From Liopterus haemorrhoidalis (lineage: Eukaryota; Arthropoda; Insecta; Coleoptera; Dytiscidae): DNA of 64,000 nt. The stretch is taken from the NCBI GenBank assembly GCA_963971575.1, contig OZ020624.1:10006625-10070624 (forward strand), given 5' to 3'. Below, in pieces: positions 38,701-50,700 of the stretch; the stretch's first letter is position 1; each line of letters starts with the position of its first letter. A model generated the notes under the pieces. The model was not told the DNA's origin and ran no database searches. It saw only the letters and a list, made by a program, of their open reading frames with translations. Position numbers and translations under genes: made by a program.

Positions 38701-41700
38701 TGTCTATTTCCAATAAGTTTAACCCGCTAGTTTATAAACTAAGACTTGGTACAGACAATCGAGCTCTTTATCAAGCTGGACAGGTTAGTTATTCTGTGAG
38801 ACAAGTATTTTGTTTACGTAGTTGGTATTACTTGCTAAAATCCAAAGTGAGATATATGTATATTAAATGTAATATTTAAATTGAATAAATTATATATTCG
38901 AACGTTGAAACATATTTAAAGATTATTCTAATATAGGGTGACCATTCGTCCCGCATTTCGCGGGACGTCCCACATTTTGATTTGGTGTCCCTAGGGCCGA
39001 ATTTTGCTCTGTACTTATATTTAGGAGGTGAATACCTTTTTTTTGCTCTTTACTTATATTTGGGAGGTGAGGACCATTTTTTTTGTTTGCTCTTCACTTA
39101 TATTTCGGAAGTGACGACCTTATTTTTTGATCCGTCCCGCATTGCCTTCTCCAAGAAAATGGTCACCCTATTCTAACATCATCTTTATCAAAATAAAGAA
39201 ACCAAAAATATAACGAATTGGAAGGTGACATAATTAATGTATCAACGTTTTCAAGCCGCATTAGGTCACCTTTGGAGTTGGTCCTGGACCTTCACTTTCT
39301 CGGAGTGAAGATGTCCGTACCCAATTTATCATCTGTACGATAGTGCGATAGTGATCAACACTATGGTTCGGTGAGACTACTGGGACGTTTATGTGCTATT
39401 AATAAGATACCCATAACCCATATTACTAAATAAAAATAATCTTTATACTTATAGACTTATCAAATGTTAAAAGCAATTTAAAGTTCTCGAATTTTGTTCA
39501 TTTAGATTTGCTGTATTATATTTCACAGATAGTTCTCTGTGAAATTCTTATATATTTAAAATCCGGAAAAGAGATTGACTTATTCCACCTTTGCATTTAA
39601 TATATTTGTTTTTCTAGTTTGTGTTTCCTTATGCAGTCAGTTTTTTTGAAAATGTGACACAACTTTGGGTTTGATCCCCTCAATTCAATCCTTCAACTAT
39701 TGAACAGTTCTTAGAAATTCATGATCAAGGAACAAAAATAGAAAAAGTAATCAAATTCAAATTAGCAGAAATATAGTGCTGTATCACATAATGCTAACAA
39801 ATGAATCAAAGGCAATGTACTCGACCAGAAAATAATCGAGTTTCAAATTGAAATCACGGCGAGGACAAACTAGAAACGATAATACAGTATTGTTCAGTTC
39901 AATATTGGTAACTAACTATGGACACGCTAATTATCCTGTTCAAGTAACCATGGAATATAAAATGGGCCGGTCCGTTCCTGAACTGTTAAAACTGGTGGAA
40001 ACTTCTTGTTGCTATAATTACACTTGAGGTGTTGTACTAAATAGGAACTTTACAACCGAATTCATTGCATTTTCTTGAACCAGTCACTGGAAAAGTTCCG
40101 GTTTTTAATTACTGTTTACTTATTAAATTCAAGTTAAATTTTTAGTCAGTATTAAAATACCAAATTCGATTATCACATGAAGTGAAATTGATGTTTCCGT
40201 GAAAAATAAGTTTACAGTAGTGAATTAAGGAATTAATTCTATAAAATGGAGTATTTGATAATATTAATTCATTAGTTTCTATTTCGGGATACCTGTAGGT
40301 AGAATGGTATATTTAATAATTAGATCTGTAGATGTTTTTACTTGCCCGACCTTAATATATAAGGGGCAAGTATTGTAATCGCGAAAATTTTCGATGTCGA
40401 GATTTTGACTGATGACCACGTTTCATGGTCCAGGGAATCCAAAAAACCTATTTTCCAAGTGCCGTCCGTATGTGTGTCTGTGTGTATACACGATAACTCA
40501 AAGACGGTTTAACTTAAAGAGCTAGTTCTGGTACTAAAAAATTCTCCTAATAATTGGGAAGTACCCTATTGTTTTTTATTAAAATCCGAAACCGGAAACG
40601 GAAGTAATTAAACTTTAAAATTTAAAAAAATTCGTAACTAGTAAACCAAGCCTTGGACAAAAAATTGTATAGGACATAATTTGATGTATTTTTGAAGATT
40701 TACCTAAATCTACTATTAATTTTTTTTTAAATATTTTTTTTTTAAATTTTTTATTTTATTATTATTTTTTTTATGGGAGGGCAAGTCTAGCGGAGGTCTC
40801 CCTTCGCCACTGGTTATAATTAAGATTATGAATAAGAATTTAACGAACAGTAAATATTAATAACAAATACCTACCGATAAACTTAATCTTCATGGTACAA
40901 GTGGGTAAGCACGCATTCAGGATTTATTTTTAGGGGGTCTTAGATTTTGAGAAATACAAAAATTTTAAAATGAAACGATGGAAGTGGTCCGCGAACGGAT
41001 TTTTGGCCTGCTTCCATCTTTGAAATATTAACAAAAACATTTTTTTTAGTGCTGGGATTGGGGGGCTTTAGCTCAGAACAACAGAACACAGAATTAAGTT
41101 TGTGGTGCTTATCATGGGCGTTGTAGGCGGAACGACGGCGTCCTTCAAGCACATAATTCTTGCCTGCAGATCAGTTTCCAATCCCTTGAGTGCAAAAAGC
41201 ACTTTCTTGTTTCTCTACGAACTTTGAAGACACACGGCGTAATGCACTAGCCGCTGCCAGGGTCTGAAATGTGGCAATGTGTATTTTTCCCCGTAAAATA
41301 TTCGCGTATTACGTGCTACCTCGTGGTAAGGCAGAAATGCAGTGCTTGGCGGAGAATGGTTTAAGACCTAAACCACTACCACCTGTATATATAGATTAAG
41401 GTATTTAATGTATTTGAAAAATAATCTGCACTAAATATTATTAATAATAATCCATAATAATAATGAAAATAGGCACTTATTGCTATCGTGTAACATGTCA
41501 GCGGTGTTACATTAAACAACGAGTACGCATATCTATTTTGCGGTAGGGGTACCGTGTTTTTTGTATTCCAATCCTCTCTGTGTTTCATGCGTGTTAAAAA
41601 AGCATTGCGTTGATGATATATTTAGTTTTATTGTTGGACAATAGATCCACATATTGTTTTCTATAATTATTTGCCAATACACTGAGTTGAGTCCTCTGTA

Positions 41701-44700
41701 TGTCATGAATTCATGTGATTAAACTAAACAATAAATTGCCAATAAAAGTGCTAACTTACAAAATTATACTATTAATAATTTATTGAATTTTTGATTTTTT
41801 TCCAAAAATGAAATAAATATTTTGCATGTGGTTACGTAGTCGCGAGAGCAGGGATAATGCTGGGCAATGAGCACTGGTGTAAGCCGGGACGAGGCGAGTA
41901 AACCGAAGCCGATCGCTCCAAAGAAGCTGGTCTGGTCGCATTCCCTGTTCACCATCCGGCTTTAGTGCCGAAATCCGTACCAATACTCACCGATTATACT
42001 ATACACAGATCCGGATTAGGAACAATTTAACCAATAATGCTTAGGTTTGGGTCAATTTTGACAAAATATGAAATATTAAATTCTGAAGGAATTGACTAGT
42101 ATGATAATAATATTATTTGGTATAAAACGTAACATAATTTTTTAAAAGTTAGTTCACACTATTTAGTAAAATAAACTTTCTTTCTTAATTTTCTTAAAAG
42201 CGTTTGTCACATCAACATATATAGTACATTTTTATTCTACAATGAAATGTTTATTTTTGTTCAAGGTGAAATCGTAACACGAGAACCTTTGGACCGTGAA
42301 GTAAAGTCCGTTTATGATCTTATTGCTGAAACACGAGATCAGGGAACTCCATCAAGAAGTTCCAGGGTTTCAGTTCGTGTAACCATCTCCGATGTCAATG
42401 ACAATGCTCCCGAAATAGTAGATCCACAAGAGGATGTTGTAAGCGTCAGAGAGGAACAACCACCTGGTACCGAAGTGGTTAAAGTCCGAGCAGTAGATGC
42501 TGATAATGGTTACAACGCATCAGTCACATATTCGATTCTTAAAGGAAGAGATTCTGATGGTTATGGAGTATTTACAATTGATCCTGTCACAGGAGCTATA
42601 AGAACTAAATCAGTACTAGATCATGAAGAAAGAGCTATTTACAGACTGGCTGTTGCTGCTACAGATAGTGGCAAACCTCCCAGGCAAACTGTCAGGTTAT
42701 TGAGAGTTGAAGTTTTGGATCTGAATGATAACAGACCTACGTTTACTAGTTCCAGTTTGGTCTTCAAGGTATGTAATTGTCTGAATATTTTCAATGTATT
42801 CATAAAATGTCCAATCTATTTAATTTAACTTCACATATATAATCTTAAATCCTGCTTTATTCTCCAAAGGTATATCACGTTTCTTCTTGGTTATGGCTTT
42901 GTACCATTTCTATTAATTGCATATTTTTCTCTATTCAGTTTTCTCACTTCTAGCAGTTTGTGCTTTCCAAATTATTTTAACGGGTCCTTCATTAGAACGA
43001 ATTGTCCAAACCATTTTATGCTTAACTTTGAGCTTTAACTTCAAGCTTTGTTTCACTTTTCCCTAATTAAGCCGTTATATTTATATTCTTTATTCCCTAG
43101 GCCTTGCGGCGTTCAGGGTATTAACCATTACAAAAAATAAAACAATAAATCCAACAATAAATACATAACAATCCAATACAATTAACAATGTTTTTTCTCT
43201 TTTCTGTCTACTTGCTCCAATGTCCTTCTTCCTGTTCTCCTTCTAGTTTCTCTCTCCGATCTCCTTCCTTCTTGCTTCCAGTTCTCTCGCCCATCTTTGA
43301 TTTATTTTATTTTATTTCATTCTCTTCCCTTCCAACCATTTCTTCACCCTCCTCCTATCTCCCTTCCTTCCTCCCCATTTCTAGGTAACCTCATCCCCTT
43401 TCCTTCCTTCCATTTCTCCCCTTCTGCTTCCCATCGGGTCTCCTCCTTCTTTCCTTTACCCCTTCCTGTTATCCTTCCCCAGTCTCCATTCTTCTTGCCT
43501 CTAACTCCCTCGCCCACCTCTCCCCCCTTCCATCTACGTGCAACAGGTCTAATGTGCTCCCCGACCATACTGTCATCTCTCTACACCTCTTCGCGAGGTG
43601 CTCTATATCTTCCTCCTCCACCCCGCACATCCTGCACATCTTTTCCTCCTGTTTCCTCCACTATCTATTTCCTCTCTCTTCATTCCCGCACCTTAGCCTC
43701 GCAATCCTTCTAACTCTCCCTCCTAACCTTCCTCTTTCTCCCTTCAAGTAGTTTGGTACCCCTATAGTTCTGACCTCCTTATATCTCCCTGCGCTCCTTG
43801 ATTTGTCTATTCTGGCTGTCCTTTCTTGCTCCCCCACTTCCTTAATTAAGCCGTTATATATGTACTCCAATTTAACTTCTGTATAACGCTATAATTTTTA
43901 TATATATATATTGTTTGCATTCGTCAGTAATTATTAAGCAATATATTCCATTTGAGAAAAGGATTTGATATTGCTGTAACATTATTAACCCCAAATTATA
44001 TTTAGTATTTATAAAAATATATGAAGTTATATGTCATCTTAAAGATTTGTTAGGTTTGCTGGGTTAAAAGTTATGATGTATTTGAATTTGACAAGTCTAC
44101 TATATTTATTACAAAATATGTATGTTTATAGGTTCGTGAAGATGTCAAAGTCGGCCACATTGTAGGATCAGTAGCAACCTCCGACAATACAGATACTGAG
44201 AACTTGATCTCCGGAAATGGTGGCCACATCACTTACACCCTAACCTCCCTTATATCCGACCACATTTCCGGTGCTTTCGACATAGATCGCAGCACCGGTT
44301 CTCTGGTAGTCGCTCGCGAACTGGACAGGGAAACGCAATCCGAATACCGTTTAGAAGTGCGAGCTTTGGACACTAGCGCTATGAATAACCCACAAAGTAG
44401 TGCTGTTACTGTCAGAGTTGATATTATGGACGCTAATGACAATGCACCGAAATGGGGAAATGATCCCATTATTATACCCGTTAGTGAAGGTACAGAAATC
44501 GGAACATCTGTTTATAATTTTACAGCAACTGATTCTGACTCAGGACCGAATGGAGAGATACGATACAGTTTAGTGAAACATTTCCCTAATTCATCAGCTT
44601 TTACTGTCGATGCTTTGACTGGTACTCTAACACTTGCCTCACGACTAGATTATGAAACTTTACCTGAATATACTTTAATAGTGCGCGCAACTGATCAGTC

Positions 44701-47700
44701 AATTAATGCTTCAGAAAGATTGTCAACGTCAGTGACTGCACGAATTATTGTGACAGACTCAAATGATAACTATCCTAACTTTGTATTTCCAATTACTTCG
44801 TCTGTGATTTTAAGCGATAGTTTAACTGTTGGTATGGTAATAACTCATATCATGGCAGTTGACAGTGATAGTGGTGATAACGGAAGAGTTACTTACGTGA
44901 TTTCTGGTGGTAATGATGACGGTAAATTTTCCCTCGGTTATGATACCGGTGTGTTAACGTTAGCTAAACCATTGATGTCCGCGGGTGATAAAGGATCTTA
45001 TTCGTTGAATATTACTGCAAACGATCATGGAAATCCTACTAAGCAAGCACACACTATTTTGAAGTTGAGTGTAAGAGGAAGTGCCGAAAATCCACCAAGG
45101 TTTTTGAACAGTATTTATAATGTGAAGATAGCTGAAGACGTTCCGATTGGAAGTTTCGTTGTGAAAGTTGCAGCAAAGTCAGCTTTTTTGGAAAGAGGTA
45201 AGTCATTCTATATAATACATGATTCATATCAGCACCTCAGAGGTAAATTGTATTAAGTCGCAAATGATAAATTGCTCAGAAAATACGATTTAAGATTATT
45301 TACCGCCATGCGTTGATCGACTTGATACAGTTTTAAAGCAACGTATATTGAAACTGGCTAGAGCTATAGTTCCAAATTATTTTTCACTCGACAGACTATA
45401 AAGTATTGAGTCACTTGGCACTAAAATGTAACTTTTGATAAAAATGTGACTTGATACAGTTTACCTCCTAGGTGATGATATATTTTTTATTAAAAATAAA
45501 TTACTGGCTTAGCAAAGTAAATGTAAGATATTTTACAAATATTTGACCATATTTTATTTTTGTATTTATAAATAACCCCCCCCCCCTCGCAAAAAGATTA
45601 GAATGCGCGACAGACGTATGGTCACCGTGCATATAACGCAGCCGGGTAACCCTTATCGTCTGTAACAAATAATTCTATAAAGCAAGAGCTATGAGTGAAA
45701 AATGATTTATAAAAACTAAAATTATATTTGTACAACTGTACTTCGTTAAAGAGGAAATTAAAATAAAGTCGGTAAGCTTTGAAATTAATTACAAAGTGTC
45801 AAAGCAAGTGCTACCAACACATAAAAAAACAAGCAAATCTATATACCATGAAAATTATAACACGGTTACATGCGCACCGAGCTATTTAAACAATAAAAAT
45901 TATAATATAAACGATTTGTACATGGTATTTTAATTATTGAAGACATTAATCTCAAAGGTGACCCGATTTCAACTATATTTACATTTATATTAATATCTGA
46001 CCATCGGCAATAAAATGAATATTCATATTTGTATTAAAGTTTGATAGATTGCTTTCTAGAGTAGGCTGGTGGATGATTAAAAAGAAATAGAAAGGTATCA
46101 GATTCTTGTCATTTCTTTTTCTAAAACAAAATGTATTAGTATATAGCTTTCGATAAATGCGTTACTAAATTTATTCTGATTATGATTGGTTTGGTAGTAG
46201 TGTAAAGGAAGAGTAGACTTGGATCTTAAACTTTCCCTGCATATACAGTCTCTCCTTGAAATTCGCGTGGGCTACGTTCCCGGGATTCTGGCGAATGTGG
46301 AAATCTGCGAATAACCATAAAATTTAGTTTCTTCGGTATGTATAACAGACGTTTAAAATGACAAATATTTACTGTACGAATGGCCGGTTTTACCATTAGG
46401 CGACTCTAGGCACCACTTTTACTTATGTGTATCATGTAAAAATTATCTTCTACTATTTTTTTATACCTTCACTGAATAACATTTAGAGGGCGCCGAATTA
46501 TGTGGTGCCCAGGGGCCCCAAAGACCTCCGCACCGTCCCTGACTCTACGTACTGTACTGTACAGTACACAAATATAATAATGTATAGTGATACTCAAACC
46601 CGACATGAGGGGGGGGGGGGTAGCCGGGGAAAATTCCCAGGGCTCCCGGGTGTTTAGGGCCCCGGAGTCATGGGCATAGGCCCTAGTAACGGCCTGGCAT
46701 CGGGGTAAGTGTCGGTAATTTTAATACGTAAAAATAATTGAAATAAAGGTGTTTATAGGTCCGGGCCCCAGACTCGATTTGACTACATATTTTGTTTACG
46801 TATTTACAGTAGGTGGCCAAATTATGAGGGACAGCACACCCCCCCCTGTAATTTTCAAGTTTAAATGCATTTTGTGAGAAAATAAATTGTTTTTAAATTA
46901 TTTTTCTTCTATATTCTTGTTGCTGGTATCATTATTATTTTAAAAAGCGGGAGATCGCCAAAAAAATCATCACCACCAAGCGGCTATTTATAGAAACCCT
47001 TATCAGAGAGTGGCATCACAACCCCAAACTCCGACACAACGCAAAAGTCTGCATAGAAAGCATGCCCAAACGCCTGGAAGCCGCAATCGCAGCAAAGGGT
47101 GGCATTACAAAATATTAAGATTTTACTTAATTTGTTAAATTAACACTTTTTATACAAAAATAAATGATTATGAATAAGCAATTATGTCGTTTTATATTCT
47201 AAATAAAGCACTCTAATGAATAAAAATAAATACGAGACACAAAGCCACTTATTTCCTCATTAAATTCATTTGAAAATTACAGAAAATCTGCACTGTACCT
47301 AATAATTTGGCCACCCACTGTAGCTGCCATCAATATTTTTGGAGCCTTTGTGTCGTTTCTATATGTAGATTCCGCATGGACAATGGACTCATCTCGTAAA
47401 CATACGTTATATGTTATAATAAAAAATAAATAAATAATAATAATAATAATAATAATAATAAGCTCTACTAGTCTCTAGTATGACGCGGCTCAAAAGGTTG
47501 CTGAATTTATTGGAATTACTCCTTCCCCACCTCGAGGTTACTGACAGCCACTAAGCCGGACATAACCCTCCTGGATATCGAGGCCAAACAGATGTTTGTG
47601 ATCGAATTCTCAAGTCCAGCTGAGAAGAATATCTCTCTCAAGGAGGAGGAAAAAGAGGTCCAAGTATATGGACCTCTTGTCCGAGCTTAGAAAGCTGTAT

Positions 47701-50700
47701 CCCGGGTATAAAGTTAAGCTTGTAGTCCTGATAATTGGTGTTTTGGGTGGTATGAAAACCTCCTATCGAAGGGAAATCGAGTCCATTCCCGTCTGCAGAT
47801 CTTCTGCCAACTCTTTGATCTGTAGGATGCAGAAAGCAGTGCTGCTCGGGTCACTCCGCATTGTGCGGGCACTGGATCTAGCGTAATTTCCGCGGCTGCA
47901 TATTGCCAGGGTTTGGGATGAAGTCGTGTGTATTTAGCTCCACTAGTCTCTAGTATGACGCGGCTTAAAAGGTTGCTGAAGTTTGAGATTAGTGGACGCT
48001 TGTCAAGACCTGACAAACCCCATAATAATAATAAAGAACAATATCTATCTACGCACAATTTTTTATCTAACTTCGCGCCCATAATTATCGTTTTCTTGTT
48101 GGTGGGCCGGAATTGATACAACATGTTCTATAATAGTCTATATCCATAAAATTTCCTTACGCGGTTTATTCCATTTTTTTCCTTAACACGTTCGCGGACA
48201 GTTTTGTACAATGAGATGTACCTAAAATGTCACTTTTTTAGATTTTTGTTTATAATAGGACATTTACTGTGGTGTGTTTGGTATGTTCCTGATAGGACAG
48301 TTTATACTAGTTTTCATATACTTAAATGGAATTAAAACCTGCCCCAGCCGTCATTTGTATATTTAAATAAAAAAGTAGGACGATTTAGACCGTCATGACC
48401 TGAGCTACGAAAAATATTCGACGGCTATAGCCGTACTGTCCGCGAACGTGTTAAGTAATAATAAGCGAGTCGGGTAGAAAATAAGGTTGGGAAGCACTGC
48501 TTTATAGCAATTCCTCATCATTCATCTCAGACTTGTTAGCATTATTTTTATTATTTAGTTCAACTATATTAATAAATTCAGTGCACAACAAAATTTTAAA
48601 TTTCAAAAGCGCTAAAAAATATAATTTTAAAGTATACTACTATATGGATTATATAGGTACTTTTTTATTGTTTCTTGATCGCAGAACAGTTATTTAAATC
48701 AGAAAAGTTGAAAGATTTTGAAGAGATAGAGAAAATTGTATAGTATTTTACAATATAATCGTGTTTACATCAGGCAAGATTCTCGTTTCCACGTTTTAAA
48801 ACAATGATATTTATTTAAGTATGATACGTGTGTGTATGTTAGGATCATAACGGTGTTCTTACTGCTGTATGATTACAACTTGGTTTTCTACAGCTGAATC
48901 AATCTGGCAACATGGTAGTGTTATTTTTCTACAACCAGATATAATTACCTCATATTAAACATGGCGGGCACCTGTAATTTGCACTCGTTTCACTTCTAGG
49001 AGATTACTTCTTACCTGTTGTTAGATCATATATATTCGTATACGTAATTCGTATCTTCGAAATATTATTAATTACATAGGTAGCCTGAATTTTACATCGA
49101 CATATGTAACAATTCTTTCATTGCAATTGGTTTAAGGTTACATTCAATTCCGATGAAATTATATAGTTTTATTTGTTTTTATTGTGTTGGTATAGATTAC
49201 TTTATTCATTTATTGAGATGTGAGCGGAATTTATAAGTAGGTTGTAGTTAATTTTCTTAATTTAATGCTAGGGTAGGATTATTTCTAGTTTAATTAAATT
49301 AATTTACATATTTGAATTTGAAATGGCCTCCACATTATTCTTTAAGTGTAGTTTGAGATTTTTTATTAAAAATATAACAGTATTAATTAAATTTGCTTAC
49401 ATATATCTTATTAAGAAAATAGACCATACTATAGATTTAATTTTGTTACATATAACTTTTCTGCTAAATTGACAAATAATCATAAATATTAATTTGGTTA
49501 GGCATAGTCTTAAGCCGCGCCCAGACTGATCGCGTCGTACTGCGCCATACAACTAGTAACCGTGCGACGGAGCTGCGCAAGGGTGAAAATTTGTTGTCAC
49601 GCGCACGAACCAAATTCAATAATCAGACCAATTCTGTAACTCAGTTACTATGAAAATAGTAACTAAATGTGTCTCTATGAGCAAGGTCAGTTACTGTCAT
49701 GAATGAAAGGCATTATACTTTTTATAATATTTTATCTTGTAGTAACGTTACTACACAGTAAATTTTTACAGAATTGATCTGATTGTTCACCGATGTTCCA
49801 GATTGCGCATCTGCGCAAACTTACCGTATGTCGCGGTTGTCGTCCAAACCTCAGACCAGTAACCTAGATGGACACCGTTGTTTACATCAAAATGTATTTC
49901 CAACATTGATTGTTTACATTTTCCCAGAATAAATCGTGGCCTCCCGAATATTTCCGAAGATTCCCTTTTACCAATCTTCTTTACATATTTGTTTATATTT
50001 GATCGTGCTAAACATTTTTTGTGTGTGGATTTTGGAGTGTTTTTAAAGGTACACATTATAATGATATACATTACATGAATAAATGTAGTATATGGCTTTA
50101 TACGTAAGTTCAAAGGTAATTTTATTGAGGTTATGGTTTGTTTTCCGTTCGTAATCCCCTTGCCCCTCGTATACTAATGTTGGCGACACATTTTGTTGTG
50201 GATTTCATATGGCATGCGCTGCTCTTCTTGGTTATTGATATAAGGTCCAAACCGACCGGGCACGAACATGCAATTTTCTTTGAAGTACTGACACGCAACG
50301 GATCGTGTTACCTCGAACGCAGAGTTGCGCAAACTTGCGCGTTTCTGCGCAGATTGTCGTCCAAATAAAGACAAACATTAAAGTTTTGCGCAGTTCGAAG
50401 AGGTATTTGGTCTGGACGCGGCTTTTCATGAATTATCAAATCAAGAATTCAAATAGAATTTTTATTTTTCTTGCTGATTTTATTAAACATATTTTAGTTG
50501 TTGCCTTTATTAAGTAAAAAGATGAATAGGTAAAGATTTAATAAAAAATGATATTTTAAAACCTGTGGTGGGATTACGATGAATAAGAATTCTATTCTAT
50601 CATTGCTAATAAAGCAATTATATTGGCCATTGCCAAGTAACTATTGTTTTTTTTTTGTCTAGAAACTAACTATTTGATAAAATTCTATTATTCGTAATCC

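Larger units (their letters stand above)
6465..42265 (+). other. ds: Giant ds intron (35.8 kb), transposon-filled
   Basis: Donor ACAG|GTAAGA and acceptor TTTTTGTTCAAG join phase 1 to phase 1, and the protein reads smoothly across. No host gene on either strand was recognised inside; every long open frame belongs to a mobile element or low-complexity sequence. Confidence 0.85.

Noticed and set aside
41764..41983. Two - strand frames of 63 and 67 codons as a gene
   Set aside because: Both share one GC-rich block and neither has a recognisable product; kept only as a finding.
42247..42828. Separate 193-residue cadherin gene
   Set aside because: It is a ds exon with AG and GT borders; the apparent start and end come from flanking intron bases.
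43297..43713. Ser/Pro-rich 138-codon + strand frame
   Set aside because: It lies in a pyrimidine-rich tract whose - strand encodes a LINE C-terminus with a CCHC knuckle.
49787..50429. Cluster of overlapping short frames as small genes
   Set aside because: They fall within a 913 bp element with inverted ends and overlap on both strands, as expected by chance in GC-richer repeat sequence.
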